Of a stretch of 64,000 bases of DNA, positions 54,408 to 64,000 are shown piece by piece. The translations under genes were made by a program, and so were the position numbers. A model generated the notes under the pieces. That model was not told the DNA's origin. It was given only the letters and a program-made list of their open reading frames with translations, and searched no databases. The stretch comes from Catellatospora citrea (GTDB lineage Bacteria; Actinomycetota; Actinomycetes; Mycobacteriales; Micromonosporaceae). How positions within the stretch are numbered: the stretch's first letter is position 1; the number at the start of each line of letters is the position of its first letter. The stretch spans positions 3,534,001 through 3,598,000 of the forward strand of contig NZ_RAPR01000001.1 of NCBI RefSeq assembly GCF_003610235.1, given 5' to 3'.

Positions 54408-55244
54408 TCAGGCGGTGGCGGCGGAGGTGAGCAGGTCGCCGAGGCGGGCGCGGCCGCCGTCGGGGGCGGTGAGGACCCAGACGCCGTCGGCGAACAGGCC
54501 GATGGAGTGCTCGACGTGCGCGGCGTGCGAGCCGTCGGTGGTGACGACGGTCCAGCCGTCGTTCAGCTCCACGGTGCGGGCCGAGCCCATCGTGATCATC
54601 GGCTCGATGGCCAGGGCCATCCCGGGGACCAGCTTCGGGCCGCGGCCCGGCCGGCCGTGGTTGTGGATGTGCGGGTCCTGGTGCATGGCGGTGCCGATGC
54701 CGTGGCCGCCGTATCCCTTGACGATGCCGTACTTGCGGGGCGCCTTGCGCACCGCCGACTCCACGGCCCACGAGATGTCGGTCAGCCGCCCGTTGCCCGA
54801 TCGCACGCCACGCGCCGCGGCGGCGATCCCGGCCCACATGGACTCCTCGGCGACCTCGGCCATGCGCAGCAGGTCGGGCCGGGTCTCCCCGACGCCGACC
54901 GTGATCGCCGCGTCGCCGTGCCAGCCGTTCAGGATGGCTCCGCAGTCGATCGAGATCAGGTCGCCCTCGGCCAGCACGTGCTTGGGGTTCGGGATGGTGT
55001 GCACGATCTGCTCGTTCACCGACGAGCAGATGGTGCCGGGGAAGCCGTGGTAGCCCTTGAACGACGGGATCGCCCCGTGCGACCGGATCACGTCCTCGGC
55101 CACCGCGTCCAGCTCGGCGGTGCTGACCCCGGGCTTGACCGCCTCGCGGGCCGCCGCCAGCGCCGCCGCCACCACCAGCCCGGCGGCACGCATCAGGTGC
55201 AGCTGCTCAGGCGTCTTGATCTCGATGTCCATGTGCTCGGCCAT
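54408..55244 (-). CDS. map: Methionine aminopeptidase, type I
   Basis: 278 residues. Dinuclear metal ligands are all present: D in SIDCGAILNGWHGDAA (two Asp), H in GYGGHGIGTAMHQDP, E in AIEPMITMG, and E in HVEHSIGLFADG. It removes N-terminal methionine. The first 40 residues make a long-N-terminal form. It is co-directional with adk, 226 bases upstream, and secY. Confidence 0.97.
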   Translation of the reverse strand: MAEHMDIEIKTPEQLHLMRAAGLVVAAALAAAREAVKPGVSTAELDAVAEDVIRSHGAIPSFKGYHGFPGTICSSVNEQIVHTIPNPKHVLAEGDLISIDCGAILNGWHGDAAITVGVGETRPDLLRMAEVAEESMWAGIAAAARGVRSGNGRLTDISWAVESAVRKAPRKYGIVKGYGGHGIGTAMHQDPHIHNHGRPGRGPKLVPGMALAIEPMITMGSARTVELNDGWTVVTTDGSHAAHVEHSIGLFADGVWVLTAPDGGRARLGDLLTSAATA

Positions 55245-55470
55245 TGCCTTCCCCCACCGGCCCGGTCCTGCCGGGCGTTTCCTGCCCGGCGGGGACCGTC
55301 TGGCGCTTTCGTCGCCTCACGTCCGCGGGGTGAGCCGCGCGCCGTCGCGTGGACGGCGGCAGCCCGCCACCCCGCCGACACGAAAGCGACCGTCACCGGT
55401 CATTCCGTGTCCAGCAGGAGCGGTAGTGATCCCTGCGAGCGCCGGCCCCACCGCCGAGCGCCAGGCAATG

Positions 55471-56124
55471 CTACGCGCTGAAGGAGCGCAGCTCGTTGAT
55501 GGCCCGCTCGGTGACGTCCTCCACCGGCCCGGTGGCGTCGATCCCGACGAGGCGGCCCTGCGCGCCGTAGTGGTCGACGAGGGGGGCGGTGTCGCGCGCG
55601 TACACCTTCAGGCGCTCCGCGATCGTCTCGGCCTTGTCGTCGTCGCGCTGGTACAGCTCGCCGCCGCAGCGGTCGCAGAGGCCCTCACGGCTCGACGCGT
55701 CGAACTCGATGTGCCAGATCTTGCCGCAGCCGTGGCAGGTGCGCCGGCCGGACAGCCGCCGGATGACCTCGTCGTTGTCGACGATGAGCTCCAGCACCAG
55801 GTCCAGGTTCGCGCCCGTGTCGGCGAGCATCTTGTCCAGTGCCACGGCCTGGGGCACGGTGCGCGGGAAACCGTCGAGCAGGAAGCCGTCGGCGGCGTCG
55901 GCCTCGGCCAGGCGGCCGCGCACCATGTTGATGGTGACCTCGTCCGGCACCAGGCCGCCCGAGTCCATGTAGCGCTTGGCCTCCAGGCCCAGCGGGGTGC
56001 CCTGCGAGACGTTGGCCCGGAAGATGTCACCCGTCGAGATCTTCGGCACGGACAGGTGCGAGGCGATGAACTCCGCCTGCGTTCCCTTGCCCGCTCCCGG
56101 CGGACCCACCAGCACCAGCCTCAT
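55471..56124 (-). CDS. adk: Adenylate kinase
   Basis: 217 residues from ATG 56124; GAGG lies seven bases before it (a GTG one codon earlier is possible). P-loop [10 protein letters not shown] (7-16), TGDIFR (AMP site), and a LID with C4 zinc motif CHGC..CDRC (about 129-153), i.e. the long zinc-binding form. It interconverts 2 ADP with ATP and AMP. Between map and secY, the usual arrangement. Confidence 0.97.
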   Translation of the reverse strand: MRLVLVGPPGAGKGTQAEFIASHLSVPKISTGDIFRANVSQGTPLGLEAKRYMDSGGLVPDEVTINMVRGRLAEADAADGFLLDGFPRTVPQAVALDKMLADTGANLDLVLELIVDNDEVIRRLSGRRTCHGCGKIWHIEFDASSREGLCDRCGGELYQRDDDKAETIAERLKVYARDTAPLVDHYGAQGRLVGIDATGPVEDVTERAINELRSFSA

Positions 56125-56194
56125 CACGACACCTCACTAAAACCGGCGAACCGGCGGCGCGAGAACGCGCCGCCGATCCGCTGCGCCCGCTGGC

Positions 56195-57523
56195 TCATCG
56201 AAGGAATCCCTCGTAGCTGCGCTGCATGAGCTGGCTCTCGATCTGCTTGACGGTCTCCAGACCCACACCCACCATGATCAGCACCGCGGTGCCGCCGAAC
56301 GGGAAGTTCTGGTAGCTCTGGGAGTCGAGCCAGATGAAGAACATGTTCGGCAGGATCGCGATGATGCCGAGGTAGAGCGCGCCCGGCAGGGTGATCCGGC
56401 TCAGGATGAAGTCGAGGTAGTCGGCGGTGGGCTTGCCCGGCCGGATACCCGGCACGAAGCCGCCGTACTTCTTCATGTTGTCCGCGATCTCGGTCGGGTT
56501 GAACGTGATCGAGACGTAGAAGTACGTGAAGAAGATGATCATCAGGAAGTAGAGCAGGATGTAGCTCCACTTGCTGGGGTCGGTCAGGTAGTCGCGCAGC
56601 CAGAGCTGGACCTTGCCCGGGTTGTTCTGGTCCATGAACTGCAGGGCCAGCGTGGGCAGGTAGAGCAGCGAGGACGCGAAGATGACCGGGATGACACCCG
56701 CCTGGTTGACCTTCAGCGGGATGTAGGTCGAGGTGCCGCCGTACATGCGCCGGCCGACCATGCGCTTGGCGTACTGCACCGGGATGCGGCGCTGCGCCTG
56801 CTCGATGTACACCACCAGCGCGATGACCACGACGACGAGCGCGAGCACGCCGACGAAGCCCCACCAGCCCTTGGACTCCTTCAGCTGCCAGCCCTCGCTG
56901 GGGAGGCGGGCGGCGATGGAGGTGAAGATCAGGACGGACATGCCGTTGCCCACGCCGCGGTCGGTGATGAGCTCACCGAGCCACATCACGACGCCGGTGC
57001 CGGCGGTCATGGTGACGACCAGCGCGGTCAGGGTGACCCACTGCGGCATCGGGGTGTTCGGCACGATCGGGAACGCGTCGCAGGCGCCCTGGAACAGCTG
57101 GCCGGAGCGGGCCAGGGCCACGAAGGCCGAGGACTGCAGGACGGCGAGGCCCAGGGTCAGGTAACGCGTGTACTGGGTGATCTTCGCCTGGCCGGACTGA
57201 CCCTCCTTGCGGAGCTGCTCCAGGCGCGGGATGACCACGGTGAGCAGCTGCAGGATGATCGACGCCGTGATGTACGGCATGATGCCGAGCGCGAACACCG
57301 ACAGGGACAGCAGAGCGCCGCCGGAGAAGAGGTTGAGGAGCGTGAAGACGCCGTTCTCGGCCCCCGACTCCATGGCGGTGATGCACTTCTGCACGTTCCC
57401 GTACGAGACACCGGGGCTGGGCAGCGTGGCACCGAGGCGATAGAGCGCGATGATCCCGAGTGTGAACAGAATCTTCTTGCGCAGGTCAGGCGTCTTGAAC
57501 GCACTGACAAAAGCGGAGAGCAA
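56195..57523 (-). CDS. secY: Protein translocase channel subunit SecY
   Basis: 442 residues with ten membrane helices; KILFTLGIIALYRLGATLPSPGVSY near the start and the C-terminal QLMQRSYEGFLR are typical. The start codon is TTG (57523), supported by GGAGG seven bases upstream. The channel of the Sec translocon, exporting proteins made here, such as the chitinase and Sec-dependent envelope proteins. A probable promoter and a 14-base-pair hairpin lie upstream. Confidence 0.97.
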   Translation of the reverse strand: MLSAFVSAFKTPDLRKKILFTLGIIALYRLGATLPSPGVSYGNVQKCITAMESGAENGVFTLLNLFSGGALLSLSVFALGIMPYITASIILQLLTVVIPRLEQLRKEGQSGQAKITQYTRYLTLGLAVLQSSAFVALARSGQLFQGACDAFPIVPNTPMPQWVTLTALVVTMTAGTGVVMWLGELITDRGVGNGMSVLIFTSIAARLPSEGWQLKESKGWWGFVGVLALVVVVIALVVYIEQAQRRIPVQYAKRMVGRRMYGGTSTYIPLKVNQAGVIPVIFASSLLYLPTLALQFMDQNNPGKVQLWLRDYLTDPSKWSYILLYFLMIIFFTYFYVSITFNPTEIADNMKKYGGFVPGIRPGKPTADYLDFILSRITLPGALYLGIIAILPNMFFIWLDSQSYQNFPFGGTAVLIMVGVGLETVKQIESQLMQRSYEGFLR

Positions 57524-57662
57524 CTTCTTCCTCCTGCGCGCGGCACCGGGGGCCGGTGGCTGTCGTGTAAGGGGCGTGACTGGTGACTTGGTTCGGCTGA
57601 GCCGCGACCATTACGGTCGGCCTTCACCGCGCCACGCGCAGTTTACGCGTAGCTGGGATCGG

Positions 57663-57692
57663 ACTCTAACAGTCCCGACCCTCAATGGTCAG
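57663..57692 (-). promoter_or_regulatory. Candidate sigma-70-type promoter for secY-adk-map
   Basis: Minus-strand CTGACC and TAGAGT separated by 18 bases, fitting a housekeeping promoter with moderate match. It sits downstream of the hairpin after rplO, which would otherwise cut off transcription to secY. Confidence 0.4.
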
Positions 57693-57788
57693 GTCTGCGC
57701 GGCACATATCTGTGCCAGCCTAGGCCCTGGCGGCGCTCGTGCCCAGTGGCAACGACCTGCGCCTTGCCTGCAGATGCCCGAAGCCGAG

Positions 57789-57822
57789 CGTGGCGCCCGA
57801 CCTAGGTCGGTCGGGCGCCACG
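57789..57822 (-). terminator. Hairpin terminator after rplO
   Basis: A perfect 14-base-pair stem: CGTGGCGCCCGACC (57789-57802) with GGTCGGGCGCCACG (57809-57822), six-base loop, 14 bases after the rplO stop. It separates the spc ribosomal genes from secY. Confidence 0.75.
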
Positions 57823-57836
57823 TCTGCGACTGTCGC

Positions 57837-58280
57837 TTACAGCTCCGTCACGGAGCCGCCGGCGGCTGCGATCTTCTCCTTGGCGGTGGCGCTGAAACCG
57901 TGCGCCGACACCTGGAGCTTCACGCCGCCGAGCTCGCCGGTGCCGAGCACCTTGACCGGGTGGCCCTTGCGGACGGCACCGGCCTCGGCCAGCTCCAGCG
58001 GGCCGACCTGGCCGCCGTTGGGGAACAGCTCGGCGAGCCGGTCCAGGTTCACGACCTGGAACACGACCTTGAACTTGTTCCGGAAGCCCTTCATCTTCGG
58101 AAGCCGCATGTGGATAGGCATCTGCCCACCCTCAAACGACGGCTTCACCTGGTAGCGGGCCTTCGTACCCTTGGTACCGCGACCGGCGGTCTTACCCTTG
58201 GAACCCTCACCGCGACCCACACGGGTCTTGGCGGTCTTGGCACCGGGCGCCGGGCGGAGGTGGTGGATCTTGATCGTCAT
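57837..58280 (-). CDS. rplO: 50S ribosomal protein L15 (uL15)
   Basis: 147 residues: [42 protein letters not shown], then [16 protein letters not shown] and the C-terminal ISA-like [25 protein letters not shown]. Overlaps the rpmD stop by one base (TAATG). Last of the spc genes before the hairpin. Confidence 0.98.
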   Translation of the reverse strand: MTIKIHHLRPAPGAKTAKTRVGRGEGSKGKTAGRGTKGTKARYQVKPSFEGGQMPIHMRLPKMKGFRNKFKVVFQVVNLDRLAELFPNGGQVGPLELAEAGAVRKGHPVKVLGTGELGGVKLQVSAHGFSATAKEKIAAAGGSVTEL

Positions 58281-58462
58281 TACTCAACCTCCTCGACCTT
58301 CACGAGGTGGCTGACCGCGAAGATCATGCCCCGAATCTCGGGACGGTCCTCTTTCACCACCACGTCGTTGATCCGCTTGAGCCCGAGCGAACGCAGCGAC
58401 TCGCGCTGGTTGCGCTTGCGCCCGATGTCGGACCGCAACTGGGTGACCTTCAAACGTGCCAT
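58280..58462 (-). CDS. rpmD: 50S ribosomal protein L30 (uL30)
   Basis: 60 residues from ATG 58462: [60 protein letters not shown]. It is the bacterial uL30 length. The stop overlaps the rplO start, and the start follows the rpsE stop by two bases. Confidence 0.97.
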   Translation of the reverse strand: MARLKVTQLRSDIGRKRNQRESLRSLGLKRINDVVVKEDRPEIRGMIFAVSHLVKVEEVE

Positions 58463-58464
58463 CG

Positions 58465-59091
58465 TTACGCACCCGCTCCCGCACGCGCGGCCAGCAGCGC
58501 GGCCGGCGCGACGTCCTCGACCGGCAGCCCACGGCGAGCCGCGATGGCCTCCGGGGACTCCAGCATCTTCAGCGCGGCGACCGTGGCGTGCACGATGTTG
58601 ATCGGGTTCGAGGAGCCGAGGCTCTTCGACAGCACGTCGTGGATGCCCACGCACTCCAGCACGGCGCGAACCGGGCCGCCGGCGATGACACCGGTACCGG
58701 CGCTGGCCGGCTTGAGCAGCACCACACCGGCCGCCGCCTCACCCTGCACGGGGTGCGGGATGGTGGAGCCGATCCGGGGAACCCGGAAGAAGTGCTTCTT
58801 GGCCTCCTCGACGCCCTTGGCGATCGCCGCGGGCACCTCCTTGGCCTTGCCGTAGCCGACACCCACGTTGCCCTCGCCGTCGCCGACGATCACCAGCGCG
58901 GTGAAGCTGAAGCGCCGACCGCCCTTGACGACCTTGGCAACACGGTTGATCGTGACGACCCGCTCGAGATGCGGGGTCTTCTCGACCGGCGCGTTGCCAC
59001 GGCCATCGCCGCGGCCACGGCGCTCGCGACCACCGCGGTCGCCGCCCTCACTGCTACCGGAACCCGTGCCCCGGCGTTGTGGTCCTGGCAT
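58465..59091 (-). CDS. rpsE: 30S ribosomal protein S5 (uS5)
   Basis: 208 residues from ATG 59091 (a GTG four codons earlier is possible). A Gly/Arg/Ser-rich N-terminal extension (about 40 residues) precedes the S5 core: [46 protein letters not shown], then [39 protein letters not shown]. Role in decoding accuracy. Co-linear with rplR and rpmD. Confidence 0.97.
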   Translation of the reverse strand: MPGPQRRGTGSGSSEGGDRGGRERRGRGDGRGNAPVEKTPHLERVVTINRVAKVVKGGRRFSFTALVIVGDGEGNVGVGYGKAKEVPAAIAKGVEEAKKHFFRVPRIGSTIPHPVQGEAAAGVVLLKPASAGTGVIAGGPVRAVLECVGIHDVLSKSLGSSNPINIVHATVAALKMLESPEAIAARRGLPVEDVAPAALLAARAGAGA

Positions 59092-59108
59092 TATCCCAGC
59101 CACCTTTC

Positions 59109-59498
59109 CTAGAACTCGAGTCCAGCGCCGCGCGCGGCTTCCGCCAGAGCCGCGATGCGGCCCGCGTAGCGGTTGCCACCGCGGTCGAAGACGACCTTGG
59201 TGATACCAGCGGCCTTCGCCCGGTCGGCGAGCAGAGCGCCCACCTTGCCGGCGATGGCGCTCTTGTCGCCCTCGGCGCCCTTGATCGAGGCATCCATGCT
59301 CGAGGCGGACACCACGGTGTGACCCTTGGTGTCATCCACGATCTGGACCCAGATGTGGCGGAGCGTGCGGTTGACGACCAGGCGGGGGCGCTCGGCAGTG
59401 CCGCTGAGGTTCCGGCGGATGCGGAAGTGCCGACGCGCCTTGCCGACGGCCCGCTTGGCGGCGACGCCGTTGCGGCGCTTGAGCAGCGTGGCGGTCAC
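59109..59498 (-). CDS. rplR: 50S ribosomal protein L18 (uL18)
   Basis: 129 residues from a GTG that overlaps the rplF stop (GTGA). [40 protein letters not shown] and [29 protein letters not shown] are the 5S rRNA-binding core. Confidence 0.97.
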   Translation of the reverse strand: MTATLLKRRNGVAAKRAVGKARRHFRIRRNLSGTAERPRLVVNRTLRHIWVQIVDDTKGHTVVSASSMDASIKGAEGDKSAIAGKVGALLADRAKAAGITKVVFDRGGNRYAGRIAALAEAARGAGLEF

Positions 59499-60046
59499 TT
59501 CTTACCTGCCTTTCCAGCCTTACCGGCCTTGCGGCGGATGACCTCGCCCTGGTACTTGACGCCCTTGCCCTTGTAGGGCTCCGGCGGGCGGATCTTCCGA
59601 ATGTTGGCGGCGATCTCACCGACAAGCTGCTTGTCGATGCCCGAGATGTGGAACAGCGTCGGCCGCTCCACCGCGAAGGTGATGCCGGCCGGGGGGGCCA
59701 CCACGACCGGGTGCGAGAAGCCGAGCGCGAACTCGAGCTCCGAACCCTTGGCGGTGACGCGGTAACCCGTACCGTTGATCTCCAGGCTCTTCTTGTAGCC
59801 CTCGGTGACGCCGACGATCATGTTGGCGACCAGGGTACGCGAGAGACCGTGCAGCTCCTTGGCACGACGCTCGTCGTTCGGGCGGGTGACGAGCAGCTCG
59901 CCGCTCTCACCGCGCTCGGCGATGATCGGCTCGCTCAGCGTGTGCTGAAGCTCGCCCTTGGGGCCCTTGACCTTGATGGTCTGGCCATCGATGGTGATCT
60001 CGACGCCGGAAGGCACCGGGATCGGCTTACGTCCGATTCGCGACAT
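59495..60046 (-). CDS. rplF: 50S ribosomal protein L6 (uL6)
   Basis: 183 residues: [56 protein letters not shown], and [28 protein letters not shown]. The tail has a short KAGKAGK repeat. Near the GTPase-associated centre of the 50S. Stop overlaps rplR. Confidence 0.98.
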   Translation of the reverse strand: MSRIGRKPIPVPSGVEITIDGQTIKVKGPKGELQHTLSEPIIAERGESGELLVTRPNDERRAKELHGLSRTLVANMIVGVTEGYKKSLEINGTGYRVTAKGSELEFALGFSHPVVVAPPAGITFAVERPTLFHISGIDKQLVGEIAANIRKIRPPEPYKGKGVKYQGEVIRRKAGKAGKAGKK

Positions 60047-60058
60047 TGCAGACCTTCC

Positions 60059-60466
60059 TCACCAGACGTAGGCGAGGACTTCCCCGCCCACCCCGCGCTT
60101 ACGGGCCTGCCGGTCGGTGAGCAGCCCCTGAGACGTCGAAATAATCGCCACACCCAGACCGCCGAGAACACGCGGCAGCTCCGGGGACTTGGCGTAAACC
60201 CGCAGGCCGGGCTTGGAGACACGCCGGATGCCGGCCAGGCTCCGCTCCCGGTTCGGGCCGAACTTCAGTTCGACGATCAGGCTCTTGCCGACGGCACCCT
60301 CGGCGGGCTCCTCGACAGCCCAGGCGGCGATGTAGCCCTCGGCCTTGAGAACCTCGGCGACGTTCGCCTTGATCTTCGAGTAGGGCATCGCCACCCGGTC
60401 GTGGTACGCCTGGTTGGCGTTGCGCAGACGCGTGAGCATGTCTGCAATCGGGTCGGTCATCGTCAT
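60059..60466 (-). CDS. rpsH: 30S ribosomal protein S8 (uS8)
   Basis: 135 residues from ATG 60466 (a second ATG two codons in is possible). [44 protein letters not shown] and the [34 protein letters not shown]-terminus identify uS8, a 16S-binding protein that often represses the spc operon by binding its mRNA; no such site was searched for successfully. Confidence 0.97.
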   Translation of the reverse strand: MTMTDPIADMLTRLRNANQAYHDRVAMPYSKIKANVAEVLKAEGYIAAWAVEEPAEGAVGKSLIVELKFGPNRERSLAGIRRVSKPGLRVYAKSPELPRVLGGLGVAIISTSQGLLTDRQARKRGVGGEVLAYVW

Positions 60467-60536
60467 TGTTTATCAGCCTTTCTCGCCGCGGTTCCCGGTG
60501 TCACACCGGGCCTACGGCGAAGGGGAAGCCTTGGAT

Positions 60537-60722
60537 TTACCAGGAAGCCTTGGACACGCCGGGCAGCTCACCCTTGTGAGCCATGTCCCGAACACAGACC
60601 CGGCAGAGCCCGAACTTGCGGTAGACGGCCTTCGGCCGGCCGCACTTCTGGCACCGGGTGTACGCGCGCACCGCGAACTTCGGCTTGGCCGCAGCCTTGA
60701 TGATCAGCGCCTTCTTGGCCAT
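60537..60722 (-). CDS. rpsN: 30S ribosomal protein S14, zinc type (uS14)
   Basis: 61 residues from ATG 60722: [61 protein letters not shown]. The C-x2-C...C-x2-C zinc knuckle marks the type Z (rpsZ-like) form, normal for actinobacteria in this operon position. Confidence 0.97.
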   Translation of the reverse strand: MAKKALIIKAAAKPKFAVRAYTRCQKCGRPKAVYRKFGLCRVCVRDMAHKGELPGVSKASW

Positions 60723-60726
60723 GTGC

Positions 60727-61296
60727 TCAGTTCTCCTTGAACGGGAAGCCCAGGAGCTTGAGCAGCGCCCGGCCCTCATCGTCGGTCTTGGCAGTGGTCA
60801 CCAGCGTGATGTCCATGCCCCGCACCGCGTCGATCCGGTCCTGGTCGATCTCGTGGAAGACCGACTGCTCGGTGAGACCGAAGGTGTAGTTGCCGTGACC
60901 GTCGAGCTTGCGCCCGTCCAGACCGCGGAAGTCGCGGATACGCGGCAGTGCGATCGACAGCAGCCGGTCCAGGAACTCCCACATCCGGTCGCCGCGCAGG
61001 GTCACCTTCGCGCCGATCGGCATACCCTCGCGCAGCTTGAACTGCGCGATGGACTTGGTGGCCTTGCGGATCTGCGGCTTCTGGCCGGTGATCGCGGTGA
61101 GGTCCTTGACCGCACCGTCGATCTTCTTCGAGTCACGGGCCGCCTCGCCGACGCCCATGTTGACCACGATCTTCACCAGGCCCGGCACCTGCATCGGGTT
61201 GGCGAAGCCGAACTGCTCGCGCAGCTGGCCCGCAACCTCGGCGCGGTAACGCTCCTTGAGACGCGGCATGGTCTTGGTCTCGGTCGCCGTCGTCAT
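60727..61296 (-). CDS. rplE: 50S ribosomal protein L5 (uL5)
   Basis: 189 residues from ATG 61296, which overlaps the rplX stop by one base and has AGGAG five bases upstream; a GTG one codon before is less likely. [53 protein letters not shown] and [24 protein letters not shown] are uL5 signatures. It binds 5S rRNA and P-site tRNA. Confidence 0.97.
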   Translation of the reverse strand: MTTATETKTMPRLKERYRAEVAGQLREQFGFANPMQVPGLVKIVVNMGVGEAARDSKKIDGAVKDLTAITGQKPQIRKATKSIAQFKLREGMPIGAKVTLRGDRMWEFLDRLLSIALPRIRDFRGLDGRKLDGHGNYTFGLTEQSVFHEIDQDRIDAVRGMDITLVTTAKTDDEGRALLKLLGFPFKEN

Positions 61297-61607
61297 CACA
61301 GCTCCTTGCCGGTGCGACGGGAGACGCGAGTCTTCACGCCGTTCTCGTCGATCTTGTAGCCGACCCGGACGGGCTTGCCGTCCTCGACCACCATCACGTT
61401 GGAGACGTGGATCGGCGCCTCCTGGGTGATGATGCCGCCGGTCTTGGCGCCACGCTGGGTGGTGCGGATCTTCTCGTGCTTGGTGATCCGGTTAACGCCC
61501 TCGACCAGGATCTTCTCGGTCCGGGGGTAGGCCGCGATGACCGTACCCTCCTTGCCCTTGTCCTTGCCGGCGATGACCTTGACCTTGTCGCCCTTCTTGA
61601 CCTTCAT
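61296..61607 (-). CDS. rplX: 50S ribosomal protein L24 (uL24)
   Basis: 103 residues from ATG 61607 (a GTG at 61613 overlapping the rplN stop is possible). [44 protein letters not shown] is the KOW-domain core. It initiates 50S assembly. The stop overlaps rplE. Confidence 0.97.
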   Translation of the reverse strand: MKVKKGDKVKVIAGKDKGKEGTVIAAYPRTEKILVEGVNRITKHEKIRTTQRGAKTGGIITQEAPIHVSNVMVVEDGKPVRVGYKIDENGVKTRVSRRTGKEL

Positions 61608-61609
61608 GG

Positions 61610-61978
61610 TCACAGCACCTCCGGGGCAAGGCTGATGATCTTCATGAAGCGCTTGTCCCGCAGCTCACGGCCAACCGGGCCGAAGATACGGGTTCCGCGC
61701 GGGTCTCCACCGTCCTTGATGATGACGGCGGCGTTCTCGTCGAAGCGGATGTACGAGCCGTCCGGACGGCGCCGCTCCTTGACGGTGCGAACGATGACCG
61801 CCTTGACGACGTCACCCTTCTTCACACCGGCACCGGGGATGGCGTCCTTGACGGTGGCCACGATGACGTCGCCGATGCTCGCGTAGCGCCGACCCGAACC
61901 ACCGAGAACGCGGATGCACAGAATCTCCCGGGCACCCGTGTTGTCGGCGACTCGCAGTCGCGACTCCTGCTGGATCAC
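61610..61978 (-). CDS. rplN: 50S ribosomal protein L14 (uL14)
   Basis: 122 residues from GTG 61978 with AGGAG five bases upstream: [65 protein letters not shown]. It is a highly conserved intersubunit-bridge protein. Preceded by a 170-base gap after rpsQ, unusual inside this operon; the gap holds GC-rich inverted sequence but no gene. Confidence 0.97.
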   Translation of the reverse strand: MIQQESRLRVADNTGAREILCIRVLGGSGRRYASIGDVIVATVKDAIPGAGVKKGDVVKAVIVRTVKERRRPDGSYIRFDENAAVIIKDGGDPRGTRIFGPVGRELRDKRFMKIISLAPEVL

Positions 61979-62148
61979 GTCAACTCCTGTATGTCTGCCG
62001 GTTCTCCGCCCGCCCGGTTTCGGGGGGACCCGCACTGCGCGGGCGGAGCCTGGCGGAACTCGAACCGCCCGGAACGCCCCACAGGGCGCCCCGGCCGGCT
62101 ATCTGATCTTCGGCCGCTAGGCGGCCGGCGAACCTGCCGGAGGCAGGG

Positions 62149-62427
62149 TCACTTGGCCTTCTCGAGGATCTCCACGACCCGCCACCGCTTGGTGGCGGAC
62201 AGCGGACGGGTCTCCATGAGCAGCACCCGGTCACCGATGCCGCACGCGTTCTGCTCGTCGTGCGCCTTCAGCTTGCTGCTACGGCGAAGAACCTTGCCGT
62301 ACAGCGAGTGCTTGACCCGGTCCTCGACCGCCACGACGACGGTCTTGTCCATCTTGTCGCTGACGACCAGGCCCTCGCGTACCTTACGCCGGTTCCGGTC
62401 GACTGCGTTCTCGTTGGTCTCGCTCAT
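62149..62427 (-). CDS. rpsQ: 30S ribosomal protein S17 (uS17)
   Basis: 92 residues. The core is [76 protein letters not shown], an OB fold that binds 16S rRNA. It starts five bases after the rpmC stop. Confidence 0.97.
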   Translation of the reverse strand: MSETNENAVDRNRRKVREGLVVSDKMDKTVVVAVEDRVKHSLYGKVLRRSSKLKAHDEQNACGIGDRVLLMETRPLSATKRWRVVEILEKAK

Positions 62428-62432
62428 GTTCC

Positions 62433-62663
62433 CTACGCCACCTCAGTAGGCGCGGCCGAGAGCCCCAGCTCACGCTCGCGCATGATCGTGTAGATCCGGG
62501 CGATCTCGCGACGGACCACATCCAGCCGACGGTTGTTGTCGAGCTGGCCGGTCGCACCCTGGACGCGGAGGTTGAACAGCTCCGCCTTGGCCTCCCGCAG
62601 CTTCGCGACCAGTTCCTCGGAGGAACTCTCGCGCAGCTCGGCTGCCTTGGTACCGGCTGCCAT
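62433..62663 (-). CDS. rpmC: 50S ribosomal protein L29 (uL29)
   Basis: 76 residues from ATG 62663, which overlaps the rplP stop by one base with GAGG five bases upstream. [59 protein letters not shown] is the two-helix uL29 hairpin at the exit tunnel. Confidence 0.97.
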   Translation of the reverse strand: MAAGTKAAELRESSSEELVAKLREAKAELFNLRVQGATGQLDNNRRLDVVRREIARIYTIMRERELGLSAAPTEVA

Positions 62664-63088
62664 CACGCCTCACCCACTTCGCGCTTCACGATTCGGCACT
62701 TCATCGGGAGCTTGTGGATCGCGCGGCGCATGGCCTCGCGAGCAATCTCCTCGTTCGGGAACGCCATCTCGAAGAGAACGCGTCCCGGCTTGACGTTCGC
62801 CACCCACCACTCGGGCGAACCCTTACCGGAACCCATGCGGGTCTCGGCGGGCTTCTTGGTCAGGGCCTGGTCCGGGAAGACCGTGATCCAGACCTTGCCA
62901 CCACGCTTGATGTGACGGGTCATGGCGATACGCGCCGACTCGATCTGCCGGTTGGTGACGTACGCCGGCTCGAGCGCCTGGATGCCGAACTCGCCGAACA
63001 CCACCCGGTTGCCGCCCTTGCTCCGACCGGAACGGTCGGGGTGGTGCGGCTTGCGGAAGCCATTCGGAGGCTTACGCGGCATCAGCAT
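62663..63088 (-). CDS. rplP: 50S ribosomal protein L16 (uL16)
   Basis: 141 residues from ATG 63088, with GGAGG about eight bases upstream. [68 protein letters not shown] is the core near the peptidyl-transferase A site. Starts four bases after the rpsC stop. Confidence 0.98.
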   Translation of the reverse strand: MLMPRKPPNGFRKPHHPDRSGRSKGGNRVVFGEFGIQALEPAYVTNRQIESARIAMTRHIKRGGKVWITVFPDQALTKKPAETRMGSGKGSPEWWVANVKPGRVLFEMAFPNEEIAREAMRRAIHKLPMKCRIVKREVGEA

Positions 63089-63091
63089 TGT

Positions 63092-63922
63092 TCAGCCCTC
63101 CTGCTCAACCGGTGCGGCCGGAGCCGCCTCGGCGTTGTCCTTGGTGAGCTCCGCGGCGGCCGCACGGCCGGCCTCGGTGCCTGCACCGGTCGTGCCGGTG
63201 GCACCCGAACGGCCACGGCGCGGTCGCTCGGACCGCTCGCCGCCACGGCCTTCACGGCGCTGGCGACCCGGGGCCTCGGCCGGGGTCTCGCGACCCGGCA
63301 CGGCGTCACCCTTGTAGATCCAAACCTTCACGCCGATGCGGCCGAAGGTGGTACGGGCCTCGAAGAAGCCGTACTCGATGTTGGCGCGCAGCGTGTGCAG
63401 CGGCACGCGACCCTCACGGTAGAACTCCGTGCGGCTCATCTCGGCGCCGCCGAGGCGGCCCGAGACCTGGACACGGATGCCCTTGACCATCGGGTTCTTC
63501 ATGGCCGACTGGATCGCCTTGCGCATCGCCCGGCGGAACGCCACGCGGCCCGAGAGCTGCTCGGCGATGCCCTGCGAGACCAGCTGAGCGTCCGACTCGG
63601 GGTTCTTGACCTCGAGGATGTTCAGCTGGACCTGCTTCTTGGTGAGCTTCTCGAGCTCGCCGCGCAGGCGCTCGGCCTCCGCACCCTTCCGGCCGATGAC
63701 GATGCCCGGCCGGGCGGTGTGGATGTCGATGCGGACCTTGTCACGGGTGCGCTCGATCTCGACCTTCGAGATACCGGCGCGCTCGAGGCCCTTGGCCATC
63801 ATGCGGCGGATCGCGACGTCCTCGCCGATGTAGTCCTTGTAGAGCTTGTCGGCGTACCAGCGGGACTTCCAGTCGGTCGAGATGCCGAGCCGGAACCCAA
63901 TCGGGTGGACTTTCTGACCCAT
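63092..63922 (-). CDS. rpsC: 30S ribosomal protein S3 (uS3)
   Basis: 276 residues. [90 protein letters not shown] contains the KH domain GxxG (GRKG). A 60-residue low-complexity Arg/Glu/Ala tail follows. Near the mRNA entry site of the 30S. The start overlaps the rplV stop by one base (TAATG). Confidence 0.98.
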   Translation of the reverse strand: MGQKVHPIGFRLGISTDWKSRWYADKLYKDYIGEDVAIRRMMAKGLERAGISKVEIERTRDKVRIDIHTARPGIVIGRKGAEAERLRGELEKLTKKQVQLNILEVKNPESDAQLVSQGIAEQLSGRVAFRRAMRKAIQSAMKNPMVKGIRVQVSGRLGGAEMSRTEFYREGRVPLHTLRANIEYGFFEARTTFGRIGVKVWIYKGDAVPGRETPAEAPGRQRREGRGGERSERPRRGRSGATGTTGAGTEAGRAAAAELTKDNAEAAPAAPVEQEG

Positions 63923-64000
63923 TACTTGGTCTCCTCCTGCTCGGCGGCCTCAACCTCGGGCTTCGCGGCGGCCTTGGTGGCCTTGGCCGGCGTCGCCTTC
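63922..64000 (-). CDS. rplV: 50S ribosomal protein L22 (uL22), C-terminal tail only
   Basis: The last 25 codons of a minus-strand frame that continues past the window edge, reading [25 protein letters not shown]. The composition is that of the variable actinobacterial tail of uL22, and the position directly before rpsC with a TAATG overlap is the rplV place in the S10 operon. The conserved core is outside the window. Confidence 0.85.
   Translation of the reverse strand, partial: KATPAKATKAAAKPEVEAAEQEETK

Larger units (their letters stand above)
57524..57836. promoter_or_regulatory. secY upstream region (313 bases)
   Basis: No gene supported. From rplO to secY on the minus strand it holds first a strong hairpin (57789-57822) and then a candidate promoter: -35 CTGACC (57687-57692) and -10 TAGAGT (57663-57668), 18 bases apart. 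The 5' leader to the TTG start would be about 130 bases. Confidence 0.5.

Overview
The window is high-GC actinobacterial chromosome, most likely from Micromonosporaceae. That placement is inference from GC-rich third codon positions, frequent GTG starts, ATGA/GTGA-coupled gene pairs, an NnaR-type nitrate regulator, a zinc-type S14, and cell-wall and tRNA-modification genes lying near the ribosomal operons. I see no phage, IS element, CRISPR array, tRNA or rRNA. Nearly all DNA is single-copy core or near-core genes.

Left part (1-23.5 kb): the end of a D12-class adenine methyltransferase; a heterodimeric ABC exporter with complementary degenerate ATP sites; a HAD hydrolase; a Tat-exported PhoD phosphatase; and tsaB-rimI-tsaD facing alr, an alpha/beta hydrolase and tsaE. 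TsaB, TsaD and TsaE are the partners that make t6A37 on tRNA. A solitary endonuclease-like gene between two hairpin elements follows, then nnr, acpS, an amidohydrolase, a cluster of DnaA-box-like sites, a type VII secretion-like small protein with a DUF1023 hydrolase, and the UDP-GlcNAc pathway genes glmS and glmM.

Middle (23.6-36 kb): rplM-rpsI, then nitrate assimilation: narK transporter, a nitroreductase/MarR pair, a MazF-type toxin-antitoxin pair, and nasC-nasB-nirB-nirD-nnaR. In the last group each gene except the regulator overlaps the next by a few bases. Together they import nitrate, reduce it to nitrite and then ammonium, and encode the HemD-like/winged-helix regulator. A GlnR-like box overlaps the -35 region of the candidate nasC promoter.

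Thiamine block (37-43 kb, minus strand): thiE, then a TPP riboswitch followed by thiO-thiS-thiG-(second ThiE/TenI-like)-thiD-thiC. The operon makes the thiazole and pyrimidine halves of thiamine.

Right part (43-64 kb): a secreted GH18 chitinase, an MBL-fold protein, an ABC-F ATPase, an RsmC-like methyltransferase, a proline-rich membrane protein, and then on the minus strand truA-rplQ-rpoA-rpsD-rpsK-rpsM-rpmJ-infA-map-adk-secY and the spc/S10 ribosomal proteins up to a partial rplV at the edge.

The most unusual signals are non-coding: two families of long hairpins at gene ends, a five-site DnaA-box cluster, and mini-ORFs that bridge consecutive genes through ATGA overlaps.
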